This document shows positions 9,201 to 17,794 of a DNA stretch of 28,140 bases, one piece after another. Numbering within the stretch: the stretch's first letter is position 1; each line of letters opens with the position of its first letter. Under the pieces are notes generated by a model. It did not search any database and was not told the origin of the DNA. It was given only the letters and a program-made list of their open reading frames with translations. The position numbers and the translations under genes were made by a program. The DNA comes from Echinicola jeungdonensis (lineage in GTDB: Bacteria; Bacteroidota; Bacteroidia; Cytophagales; Cyclobacteriaceae): the NCBI RefSeq assembly GCF_030409905.1, contig NZ_JAUFQT010000004.1:1-28140 (forward strand), in the 5' to 3' direction.

Positions 9201-10325
9201 ATGGAGAATATTCACCAATTTATTCAACAAAAATTGACCCAAGCGGAGGCTGCTAACCAATTAAGAAGCCTCAAACCAAATGATAAGCACAAGGTGGATT
9301 TTTTCTCCAATGATTACCTGGGTTTTTCCCAAAAAGGATTACTCCAAAAGCAAATCACCTCAACAAAAGTTTCTTCCGACTGGATGGGGGCAACGGGCTC
9401 CCGCTTAATCAGTGGAAATCATTTGGAAATTATCCAATTGGAAAAGCTGGTAGCCCAATCCATGGAAAGTCCTGCTGCCCTTTTATACAATACCGGATAT
9501 TTGGGCAATTTGGGTTTACTTTCGGCCATTGGGGATAAGGATAGCCTGTTTATATATGATGCACAGGTTCATGCCAGCATCAAAGAAGGCATGAGGTTGA
9601 GTTTTGGACAAAAGGTGTCTTTTAAACATAATGACACTGAAGACCTGAAAAAAAAACTGCAACTACATTCGAATAATCCAAAAAAGATTTATGTGTTGAC
9701 CGAGGGGCTTTTTTCCATGGATGGGGATTTTCCTGATTTAGCCAAAACCCTCAGCCTTTGTGAGCAATATAATGCGGGATTGATCATTGATGAAGCGCAT
9801 TCATTGGGAACCCTTGGTGAAGACCAAAAGGGATTGGCCCACCAATTTCGGAATCACCCGCATTTATTGGCAAGGGTCATCACCTTTGGGAAAGCTGCGG
9901 GAAGTCATGGTGCCATGGTATTGGGAAGTGAAGAATTGATACAATTTCTGGTCAATTTTAGCAGGGCTTTTATTTATACCACTGCTCCTTCTTTTGAGCA
10001 AGTGATGACCCTCAATGCTTCTTGGAAGTTGCTGGAGCAAAAAACCAATTTTCAAAACCTGGAAAAGATAATCCAAAAGTACCTGGAGTTGGTGCCTTCT
10101 AAAGCCAATTCCTTTTCCAAAAATAAAAGCCCCATTCAAGCTTGGTTTTGTTCAGACATTGGCCTGCTCAAACAAAAAGCTGCCAGGTTAAATGAAGCTG
10201 GTTTCAATGTGTACCCTATTCTTTCCCCCACAGTTAAAAAAGGAACTGAACGGATACGGATTGTATTACATGCATTTAATACCCCGGAAGAAATTTCACA
10301 ACTAATTGAAATTCTGAATCATTAA
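9201..10325 (+). CDS. bioF: 8-amino-7-oxononanoate synthase BioF (PLP, alpha-oxoamine synthase family)
   Basis: A 374-residue PLP enzyme that condenses pimeloyl thioester with L-alanine to form KAPA, the first ring-forming step of biotin synthesis. Visible features: FFSNDYLGFS near residue 34, GATGSRLISGNH near 63, cofactor-stacking His124 in DAQVHAS, DEAH at 197-200 with the PLP-N1 Asp197, and Schiff-base Lys231 in TFGKAAGSHGA. The length fits BioF and is shorter than 2-amino-3-ketobutyrate ligase, and bioD follows one base after the stop, which supports BioF over the ligase. I use the ATG at 9201; a TTG three codons upstream is unnecessary. This left copy is intact; the right copy has a one-base deletion. 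Confidence 0.92.
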   Translation: MENIHQFIQQKLTQAEAANQLRSLKPNDKHKVDFFSNDYLGFSQKGLLQKQITSTKVSSDWMGATGSRLISGNHLEIIQLEKLVAQSMESPAALLYNTGYLGNLGLLSAIGDKDSLFIYDAQVHASIKEGMRLSFGQKVSFKHNDTEDLKKKLQLHSNNPKKIYVLTEGLFSMDGDFPDLAKTLSLCEQYNAGLIIDEAHSLGTLGEDQKGLAHQFRNHPHLLARVITFGKAAGSHGAMVLGSEELIQFLVNFSRAFIYTTAPSFEQVMTLNASWKLLEQKTNFQNLEKIIQKYLELVPSKANSFSKNKSPIQAWFCSDIGLLKQKAARLNEAGFNVYPILSPTVKKGTERIRIVLHAFNTPEEISQLIEILNH

Positions 10326-10326
10326 A

Positions 10327-10926
10327 ATGAAGGATAAAATATTTGTCACAGGCATAGGAACTGGAATTGGCAAGACGGTCGTTTCTGCTTCCATTTGCAA
10401 GACTTTTGGTCATGCTTATTGGAAACCAGTGCAATGCGGGGATTTGGATGAGTCAGACTCTCATTTTGTGGCCAAGCATGTTCCTCATGCCCGGGTCCAT
10501 TTGGAGGCCTATCGACTTGAAACCCCACAAAGTCCTCATTGGGCAGCGGAAATTGAGAATACTCAAATTGACCTGAACCACAATCACCTCCCTTCTGAAG
10601 CAGGCAAACTTTGTGTGGAGGGAGCAGGTGGATTGATGGTTCCCTTGAATGATCAGGAGACCTATTTAGATTTTCTCCTAAAAACTGACCTACATCCTGT
10701 CGTGGTGATCCGCCATTATTTGGGCAGCATCAATCACAGCATGCTGACCTTAAAAGTATTAGAAAATGCAGGATTCAAAGATTTCACTATTATTTGGAAT
10801 GGATATCCGGTACCAAGTTCTGAAAGTGCTATTCTACAAAGGTTTTGTCCCTCACAGGTCTACCGATTGGAAGAATGGGAAAACCAAAATGAAGAAATAC
10901 CAAAATTGATGGCAGAAAATCAATAA
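10327..10926 (+). CDS. bioD: Dethiobiotin synthetase BioD
   Basis: A 199-residue ATP-dependent ligase that closes the ureido ring of dethiobiotin from DAPA and CO2. The P-loop GIGTGIGKT is at residues 9-17, the substrate lysine region YWKPVQCG at 31-38 (Lys33), and the Mg/carbamate-binding EGAGG at 98-102 followed by LMVPL. Slightly shorter than the enterobacterial enzyme (about 225 residues). One base separates it from the bioF stop, so the two are translationally linked. bioA and bioB are not in the window. The mirror copy 17194-17793 is identical in translation. Confidence 0.94.
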   Translation: MKDKIFVTGIGTGIGKTVVSASICKTFGHAYWKPVQCGDLDESDSHFVAKHVPHARVHLEAYRLETPQSPHWAAEIENTQIDLNHNHLPSEAGKLCVEGAGGLMVPLNDQETYLDFLLKTDLHPVVVIRHYLGSINHSMLTLKVLENAGFKDFTIIWNGYPVPSSESAILQRFCPSQVYRLEEWENQNEEIPKLMAENQ

Positions 10927-11038
10927 AATTCCATCCCAGGAAAAGTAATTCGGCAAGGTTTCTTTAAATCATAAAACCTTTCCCCGGGAATTGATATAAT
11001 AATTCAGGAATTGATTAAAAAAAGCTTAGGGAAATTCA

Positions 11039-12184
11039 ATGGAAAATAATTTCATCACCATAAAGAAAGGCATTGGCATCAATCCATTGGGATTATTTCC
11101 CTCGGAGGAAAACCAAAGATATGCTTCACCTTGCCACCAATTATCTATCAATGCCAAAGGAGATTGGGCAGGAAACATTGAACCCGAATTATGGAAAAGG
11201 GTGGATCAATACATTCAAGGGGAAGGCCACAAGGCGGAACGGTTTCCATCGGAAGCCAGATTGCTATCTTATTTGATCCAAAAAATGGACCTCAAGGCTC
11301 ACCCCCATCAAATGATCAATGCAGCTACATCCAGGGGAAGCATTGATTACCTTGTCCAAACCCAACGGAAACACTCCAAATTACCTGTATGGACTTCACC
11401 TCATTCCACCTTGGGTTTGCGAGTAGTTGGCCGGGATTACTTCATAGCTCCAAATCCCCATTGTTTTTTCAGTCTTCCACTTGCAGCAGTTTTGGACTTA
11501 CACTTCAAAATGCTTTTGCCTGGCTTAATAGTGGAATGGCTGAAGATTTTATCGCAGCAGCGGTAGAATGTCCCACCGGGCCGTTAACTATCGACCAGAT
11601 GAAATCCATTAGGATTTATGCCCCATTTGGAAATGAAATTGATTATCCAAGCCGTTCCATGGATTTTAATAAAGCTCAAAATACCATGGTTTTGGGGAAG
11701 GGGCTTATGCTTTTCAGTTAAGTAAGGATAAGGGAGAAGGATTGGCCTTACTTAAAGGGGTTGGGTCTTCAATAGAAAAAATTCATCATTCAACAGAGTT
11801 ATCCCCCAATGGAAATTGCATTGTTGGGGCTGCTCAAAAAGCAATGGATATGGCGGAGATCAGTCATGTCGATATGATCATGGGCACTTCCCTGGAACCA
11901 AACTTGGGGACCTTGCAGAGAAAACTGCTTATGAAAGGGTTTTTGGGGATAAGGTGCCCTATACCATTTCCAATAAATGGAAAGTTGGCCATTCTTTGGG
12001 ATCCAGCTTAGCTGCCAATTTGGATCAGGCCATTTCTATTCTTCAAGGTCAATACCTTCCTGAAATGCCTAATTATGTCCCAATTCCAAAAAATGTGCCT
12101 GACAAAATCGAGAATATTTTGATCACTGCCCTGGGATTTGGTGGACAGGCCATTAGTGCGGTAGTAGGCAATATGGAGGGGTGA
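11039..12184 (+). pseudogene. Beta-ketoacyl synthase-like protein, frame-broken copy
   Basis: Left-arm copy of a KAS-like gene, three bases short of a 382-residue frame. One base is missing in the T-run at 11416-11418, in the G-run at 11694-11697, and near 11880-11881. The N-terminus is correct here (INPLGLFPSEENQRYASP) where the right arm is frame-shifted. Function and residues are described at 15935-17082. The gap of 112 bases after bioD holds an A-run that differs by one between the arms and no clear terminator. Confidence 0.88.
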
Positions 12185-12219
12185 ATATTATATGGGGATT
12201 GCACTCCTTATTATTCTTA

Positions 12220-12242
12220 GGTCCTGATTGTAAATCAGGACC
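12220..12242. terminator. Hairpin between convergent KAS-like and MazG-like genes
   Basis: GGTCCTGATT / AATCAGGACC, a perfect 10-bp stem with a 3-base loop, 35 bases after the KAS-like stop and 56 bases after the convergent mazG-like stop. No T-run on either side, so it may be a bidirectional Rho-assisted or mRNA 3'-end-protecting structure. Confidence 0.55.
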
Positions 12243-12298
12243 AGCTTAACGGCTATAAAACACCGTAATTTCGAAAGACTTAAATTCCGCACAACACG

Positions 12299-12625
12299 CT
12301 ATTTCAACTTTTCATTACCCTTATGCCGGTCTTTATCCCGGATATTTTTCTTTTCAAAATTCCTTTCCAATGCCTGAGTCAAATCAATCCCGGTTTGATT
12401 AGCCAAACAGATCAAAACCCAAAGTACATCTGCCATTTCATCCCCAAGATCCTTGTTTTTATCACTTTCCTTAAAAGACTGTTCCCCATATTTCCTGGCA
12501 ATGATCCTGGCTAACTCCCCCACTTCCTCCGTTAAAATGGCCATATTGGTCAGCTCATTAAAGTACCTTACACCAACGGTATTAATCCATTCATCCACTT
12601 TTTTCTGCGCTTCTTCTATTGTCAT
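12299..12625 (-). CDS. MazG-like nucleotide pyrophosphohydrolase
   Basis: A 108-residue single-domain all-alpha NTP pyrophosphohydrolase of the MazG/dUTPase-like superfamily, expected to hydrolyse nucleoside triphosphates to monophosphate and pyrophosphate for housecleaning. The metal-binding pattern is visible: Glu33/Glu34/Glu37 in LTEEVGEL and Glu63/Asp66 in GDEMADVLWVL. The C-terminal tail is lysine-rich. Typical length for short MazG-like proteins. It lies 62-87 bases downstream of the ABC gene on the same strand, so may share its transcript. The mirror copy (15494-15820) is identical. The substrate is not predictable. Confidence 0.88.
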   Translation of the reverse strand: MTIEEAQKKVDEWINTVGVRYFNELTNMAILTEEVGELARIIARKYGEQSFKESDKNKDLGDEMADVLWVLICLANQTGIDLTQALERNFEKKNIRDKDRHKGNEKLK

Positions 12626-12687
12626 TTTATTTAAATTAGATTATAAATGCTTTAACCTAACAGGAACGATTTTACAAAGTCAACATT

Positions 12688-14053
12688 CTAACTTTTAAAA
12701 CCTCCCAAATTTCTAAACCTTTTAACGACTTTTCCTTCTTCAAGTACCAATTCCCGGTCAACTACCTGGGGAATGTCGGCTTCATAATGGCTAACATAAA
12801 TCAAGGAAACATCAGGGTGACGACCAATATGGTCGATGGTCTGGCGGAAAAGCACCCTTTGCTCATCATCCATCCCCTGGGCTGCTTCATCCAATATCAG
12901 CAAAGCTGGTGATTTTATCATGGCCCGAGCCAACAAGCAAAATCTTTGGTTTTCCAATGAAACCTGGTTTAATCGCAGCTTTGCCACCTGTTCTATTCGG
13001 AATAATTTTAACCAGTCAAGGGCAAGTTGTTCCTGATCAGGGCTTGTTTTTTTGTATAGCCCAATGCTATCAAACAAACCAGACAAGACCACTTGCAGGC
13101 AATTTTGGTTTTTGGGAAAATACCGGACCAGTTCTGGTGAAACAAAACCTATGGGCCTTTTGATATCCCAAATAGTTTCTCCAGATCCGCGTTTCCGGTC
13201 AAATAATTTGATGTCATTGGCATAGGCTTGAGGATTTTCTCCATTGATCAAGCTCAACAAGGTAGACTTTCCAGCTCCATTATGGCCCGCAATACCCAGC
13301 ATTCTCCCTGCTTGATTTCCCAATTTACCTTATCGAGAATAACATTTCCATTATATTGAATATGGATTTGATTCATTTTGACTAATTCTTGATACATCTC
13401 AATCGGTTTTTTTTCAATGAAGGCATCCAATTTTTGATGGTCAAATTGGGATAAAGCGGCATGATGGACCAAGTCAGAGGGATGAAAAGCGGTTTTTTCC
13501 ACAGCCTCCAAAATTTTACCATTTTCAATAATGGCCACATGGGTTATGGCATCCGGAATTTCTTCTGGGGAGGTTGTCATTATCACTTGAATGCCTGATG
13601 CCACAATAGCATCCAATACTTCATTGAAGTGCCTCCTGGTTTCCACATCCAAGCCAGTTAAAGGTTGGTCCATAAGAAATAATCTGGGGTTTTCCAGCAA
13701 AGCTCCGGCAATAGCCAACCTCCGGGATTCACCATTGACAACTTGATCAGGGATTTGTCCCTCAGTTCATTTAGTTCAAGCAAATCCATTACTTTTGCTA
13801 CATCCCAATAACCTGGCAGAGGAGCCTCCACTTGGCCCAAATGTTCCACTACAGTGGCTGCCTCTTCAGATCGTAAGAATTGAACCTTTGCTGGTAATAA
13901 AAATTCTGGATGTTGGATTTATTTTTGAAGGTATTTCTGGGAGACCACAGCAATCAAATCCCTAAAACTATTTATTTGCCCTTTAGCGGTCATTCTTGAT
14001 AATCCTGTGCAAAGGTCTGACATCCTTCCCTCCACCAAATTGGTATGTCCTAA
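12688..14053 (-). pseudogene. ModF-like ABC ATPase, 5'-truncated at the axis, frame-broken copy
   Basis: Left-arm copy. It is cut by the palindrome axis and damaged by several indels: one missing G in the second Walker A (near 13290), a missing T near 13739, a missing A near 13870, two missing bases near 13935, and six missing bases within 80 bases of the axis. It is correct at three places where the right arm is wrong: FYYQQRFNS (near 13890-13910), NGKILEAVEK (near 13515) and GSGETIWDIK (near 13180). The last frame runs through to 12688 as VKRFRNLGGFKS; with one more A it would stop at 12713, as in the right arm. Confidence 0.85.
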
Positions 14054-14069
14054 TAGTTAGGACATACCA
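14041..14069. other. Palindrome axis
   Basis: The turn-around point. TGGTATGTCCTAA (14041-14053) and its exact reverse complement (14057-14069) flank the unpaired triplet TAG. The axis lies 15 bases from the window midpoint. It sits inside an open reading frame, so neither arm has the start of the ABC gene. Within 80 bases of the axis the arms already differ at three places (a base in GGATAG, a T-run, and four A bases in an A-rich stretch). Confidence 0.95.
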
Positions 14070-15406
14070 ATTTGGTGGAGGGAAGGATAGTCAGACCTTT
14101 TGCACAGGATTATCAAAAAGAAATGACCGCTAAAGGGCAAATAAATAGTTTTAGGGATTTGATTGCTGTGGTCTCCCAGAAATATACCTTCAAAAATAAA
14201 TCCAACATCCAGAATTTTTTACCAGCAAGGTTCAATTCTTACGAATCTGAAGAGGCAGCCACTGTAGTGGAACATTTGGGCCAAGTGGAGGCTCCTCTGC
14301 CAGGTTATTGGGATGTAGCAAAAGTAATGGATTTGCTTGAACTAAATGAACTGAGGGACAAATCCCTGATCAAGTTGTCTAATGGTGAATCCCGGAGGTT
14401 GGCTATTGCCGGAGCTTTGCTGGAAAACCCCAGATTATTTCTTATGGACCAACCTTTAACTGGCTTGGATGTGGAAACCAGGAGGCACTTCAATGAAGTA
14501 TTGGATGCTATTGTGGCATCAGGCATTCAAGTGATAATGACAACCTCCCCAGAAGAAATTCCGGATGCCATAACCCATGTGGCCATTATTGAAAATGGTA
14601 AAATTTGGAGGCTGTGGAAAAAACCGCTTTTCATCCCTCTGACTTGGTCCATCATGCCGCTTTATCCCAATTTGACCATCAAAAATTGGATGCCTTCATT
14701 GAAAAAAAACCGATTGAGATGTATCAAGAATTAGTCAAAATGAATCAAATCCATATTCAATATAATGGAAATGTTATTCTCGATAAGGTAAATTGGGAAA
14801 TCAAGCAGGGAGAATGCTGGGTATTGCGGGGCCATAATGGAGCTGGAAAGTCTACCTTGTTGAGCTTGATCAATGGAGAAAATCCTCAAGCCTATGCCAA
14901 TGACATCAAATTATTTGACCGGAAACGCGGATCTGGAGAAAACTATTTGGGATATCAAAAGGCCCATAGGTTTTGTTTCACCAGAACTGGTCCGGTATTT
15001 TCCCAAAAACCAAAATTGCCTGCAAGTGGTCTTGTCTGGTTTGTTTGATAGCATTGGGCTATACAAAAAAACAAGCCCTGATCAGGAACAACTTGCCCTT
15101 GACTGGTTAAAATTATTCCGAATAGAACAGGTGGCAAAGCTGCGATTAAACCAGGTTTCATTGGAAAACCAAAGATTTTGCTTGTTGGCTCGGGCCATGA
15201 TAAAATCACCAGCTTTGCTGATATTGGATGAAGCAGCCCAGGGGATGGATGATGAGCAAAGGGTGCTTTTCCGCCAGACCATCGACCATATTGGTCGTCA
15301 CCCTGATGTTTCCTTGATTTATGTTAGCCATTATGAAGCCGACATTCCCCAGGTAGTTGACCGGGAATTGGTACTTGAAGAAGGAAAAGTCGTTAAAAAG
15401 GTTTAG
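14057..15406 (+). pseudogene. ModF-like ABC ATPase with two nucleotide-binding domains, 5'-truncated
   Basis: Best copy of a soluble tandem ABC ATPase of the ModF/PhrA type (E. coli ModF is about 490 residues). About 450 codons are present; the first 40-50, with the first Walker A, lie beyond the axis and are lost. Domain 1 keeps signature LSNGESRR and Walker B LFLMDQP, with Gln in place of the catalytic Glu. Domain 2 has Walker A GHNGAGKST, Walker B LLILDEA and H-loop YVSHYE, but its signature is VSLENQRF rather than LSGGQ. No membrane segments. Indels: a net 3-base loss turns the family motif FYYQQRFNS into FLPARFNS near 14214-14228, one T is missing near 14603 and one extra A lies near 14940. 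The role of ModF-like proteins is uncertain; molybdate link not shown here. Confidence 0.85.
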
Positions 15407-15493
15407 AAATTTGGGAGGTTTTAAAAGTTAGAATGTTGACTTTGTAAAATCGTTCCTGTTAGGTTAAAGCATTTATAATCTAATTTAAATAAA

Positions 15494-15820
15494 ATGACAA
15501 TAGAAGAAGCGCAGAAAAAAGTGGATGAATGGATTAATACCGTTGGTGTAAGGTACTTTAATGAGCTGACCAATATGGCCATTTTAACGGAGGAAGTGGG
15601 GGAGTTAGCCAGGATCATTGCCAGGAAATATGGGGAACAGTCTTTTAAGGAAAGTGATAAAAACAAGGATCTTGGGGATGAAATGGCAGATGTACTTTGG
15701 GTTTTGATCTGTTTGGCTAATCAAACCGGGATTGATTTGACTCAGGCATTGGAAAGGAATTTTGAAAAGAAAAATATCCGGGATAAAGACCGGCATAAGG
15801 GTAATGAAAAGTTGAAATAG
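15494..15820 (+). CDS. MazG-like nucleotide pyrophosphohydrolase (mirror copy)
   Basis: Right-arm copy of 12299-12625, with the same 108 residues including TEEVGEL and GDEMADVLW. It starts 87 bases after the ABC stop on the same strand and converges on the KAS-like gene. No difference from the left copy. Confidence 0.88.
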   Translation: MTIEEAQKKVDEWINTVGVRYFNELTNMAILTEEVGELARIIARKYGEQSFKESDKNKDLGDEMADVLWVLICLANQTGIDLTQALERNFEKKNIRDKDRHKGNEKLK

Positions 15821-15876
15821 CGTGTTGTGCGGAATTTAAGTCTTTCGAAATTACGGTGTTTTATAGCCGTTAAGCT

Positions 15877-15899
15877 GGTCCTGATTTACAATCAGGACC
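15877..15899. terminator. Convergent-gene hairpin (mirror copy)
   Basis: Mirror of 12220-12242: GGTCCTGATT, 3-base loop, AATCAGGACC, between the mazG-like and KAS-like stops, with no T-tract. Confidence 0.55.
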
Positions 15900-15934
15900 T
15901 AAGAATAATAAGGAGTGCAATCCCCATATAATAT

Positions 15935-17082
15935 TCACCCCTCCATATTGCCTACTACCGCACTAATGGCCTGTCCACCAAATCCCAGGGCAGTGATCAA
16001 AATATTCTCGATTTTGTCAGGCACATTTTTTGGAATTGGGACATAATTAGGCATTTCAGGAAGGTATTGACCTTGAAGAATAGAAATGGCCTGATCCAAA
16101 TTGGCAGCTAAGCTGGATCCCAAAGAATGGCCAACTTTCCATTTATTGGAAATGGTATAGGGCACCTTATCCCCAAAAACCCTTTCATAAGCAGTTTTCT
16201 CTGCAAGGTCCCCAAGTTTGGTTCCAGGGAAGTGCCCAATGATCATATCGACATGACTGATCTCCGCCATATCCATTGCTTTTTGAGCAGCCCCAACAAT
16301 GCAATTTCCATTGGGGGATAACTCTGTTGAATGATGAATTTTTTCTATTGAAGACCCAACCCCTTTAAGTAAGGCCAATCCTTCTCCCTTATCCTTACTT
16401 AACTGAAAAGCATAAGCCCCTTCCCCCAAAACCATGGTATTTTGAGCTTTATTAAAATCCATGGAACGGCTTGGATAATCAATTTCATTTCCAAATGGGG
16501 CATAAATCCTAATGGATTTCATCTGGTCGATAGTTAACGGCCCGGTGGGACATTCTACCGCTGCTGCGATAAAATCTTCAGCCATTCCACTATTAAGCCA
16601 GGCAAAAGCATTTTGAAGTGTAAGTCCAAAACTGCTGCAAGTGGAAGACTGAAAAAACAATGGGGATTTGGAGCTATGAAGTAATCCCGGCCAACTACTC
16701 GCAAAACCCAAGGTGGAATGAGGTGAAGTCCATACAGGTAATTTGGAGTGTTTCCGTTGGGTTTGGACAAGGTAATCAATGCTTCCCCTGGATGTAGCTG
16801 CATTGATCATTTGATGGGGGTGAGCCTTGAGGTCCATTTTTTGGATCAAATAAGATAGCAATCTGGCTTCCGATGGAAACCGTTCCGCCTTGTGGCCTTC
16901 CCCTTGAATGTATTGATCCACCCTTTTCCATAATTCGGGTTCAATGTTTCCTGCCCAATCTCCTTTGGCATTGATAGATAATTGGTGGCAAGGTGAAGCA
17001 TATCTTTGGTTTTCCTCCGAGGGAAATAATCCAATGGATTGATGCCAATGCCTTTCTTTATGGTGATGAAATTATTTTCCAT
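15935..17082 (-). pseudogene. Beta-ketoacyl synthase-like protein (KAS II fold) next to bioFD, one frameshift
   Basis: Consensus of both arms gives 382 residues, a little shorter than FabF (about 412). The Claisen-condensing triad is complete: Cys149 in SSTCSSFG, His284 in GHFPGTKLGD and His319 in KWKVGHSLGSS, aligning with FabF Cys163/His303/His340. The C-terminal GFGG loop is at 367-370. Between them lie the FabF-like blocks PFG and GEGAYAFQL. The right copy lacks one G near 17031, so the frame changes after INPL; from the first Met after the break the remaining 328 residues are open. It follows bioD by 112 bases on the same strand, suggesting a job in making the pimeloyl precursor. A general fatty-acid or polyketide role is not excluded. 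N-terminal 120 residues are divergent. Confidence 0.85.
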
Positions 17083-17193
17083 TGAATTTCCCTAAGCTTT
17101 TTTAATCAATTCCTGAATTATTATATCAATTCCCGGGGAAAGGTTTTATGATTTAAAGAAACCTTGCCGAATTACTTTTCCTGGGATGGAATT

Positions 17194-17793
17194 TTATTGA
17201 TTTTCTGCCATCAATTTTGGTATTTCTTCATTTTGGTTTTCCCATTCTTCCAATCGGTAGACCTGTGAGGGACAAAACCTTTGTAGAATAGCACTTTCAG
17301 AACTTGGTACCGGATATCCATTCCAAATAATAGTGAAATCTTTGAATCCTGCATTTTCTAATACTTTTAAGGTCAGCATGCTGTGATTGATGCTGCCCAA
17401 ATAATGGCGGATCACCACGACAGGATGTAGGTCAGTTTTTAGGAGAAAATCTAAATAGGTCTCCTGATCATTCAAGGGAACCATCAATCCACCTGCTCCC
17501 TCCACACAAAGTTTGCCTGCTTCAGAAGGGAGGTGATTGTGGTTCAGGTCAATTTGAGTATTCTCAATTTCCGCTGCCCAATGAGGACTTTGTGGGGTTT
17601 CAAGTCGATAGGCCTCCAAATGGACCCGGGCATGAGGAACATGCTTGGCCACAAAATGAGAGTCTGACTCATCCAAATCCCCGCATTGCACTGGTTTCCA
17701 ATAAGCATGACCAAAAGTCTTGCAAATGGAAGCAGAAACGACCGTCTTGCCAATTCCAGTTCCTATGCCTGTGACAAATATTTTATCCTTCAT
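17194..17793 (-). CDS. bioD: Dethiobiotin synthetase BioD (mirror copy)
   Basis: Right-arm copy of 10327-10926 with an identical 199-residue translation, including the P-loop and EGAGG motif. It begins one base after the bioF stop on this strand. Confidence 0.94.
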   Translation of the reverse strand: MKDKIFVTGIGTGIGKTVVSASICKTFGHAYWKPVQCGDLDESDSHFVAKHVPHARVHLEAYRLETPQSPHWAAEIENTQIDLNHNHLPSEAGKLCVEGAGGLMVPLNDQETYLDFLLKTDLHPVVVIRHYLGSINHSMLTLKVLENAGFKDFTIIWNGYPVPSSESAILQRFCPSQVYRLEEWENQNEEIPKLMAENQ

Positions 17794-17794
17794 T

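Larger units (their letters stand above)
1..14053. repeat. Left arm of a 14-kb inverted repeat
   Basis: This stretch is the reverse complement of 14057-28129. Base 14053 pairs with 14057 and base 1 with 28129. The coordinate sum of paired positions drifts from 28110 at the axis to 28130 at the ends, because the left arm has lost more single bases than the right. By hand I count, outside the central 1.4 kb, 17 bases missing here and 6 missing in the right arm, nearly all one base short in a homopolymer. I saw one clear substitution (5586). Long palindromes with almost no spacer are unstable in bacteria, and the genes at the axis are cut, so an artefact is the likeliest cause. Confidence 0.98.

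Noticed and set aside
12688..12715. Longer C-terminus of the ABC protein in the left arm (VKRFRNLGGFKS)
   Set aside because: It depends on an A-run one base shorter than in the right arm. Base losses dominate the errors on the left, so the short end VVKKV is likelier.
14041..14069. Hairpin telomere of a linear replicon
   Set aside because: The turn lies inside an ABC protein frame and removes its first Walker A. No telomere resolvase gene is present, and linear replicons are not known as usual in this phylum.
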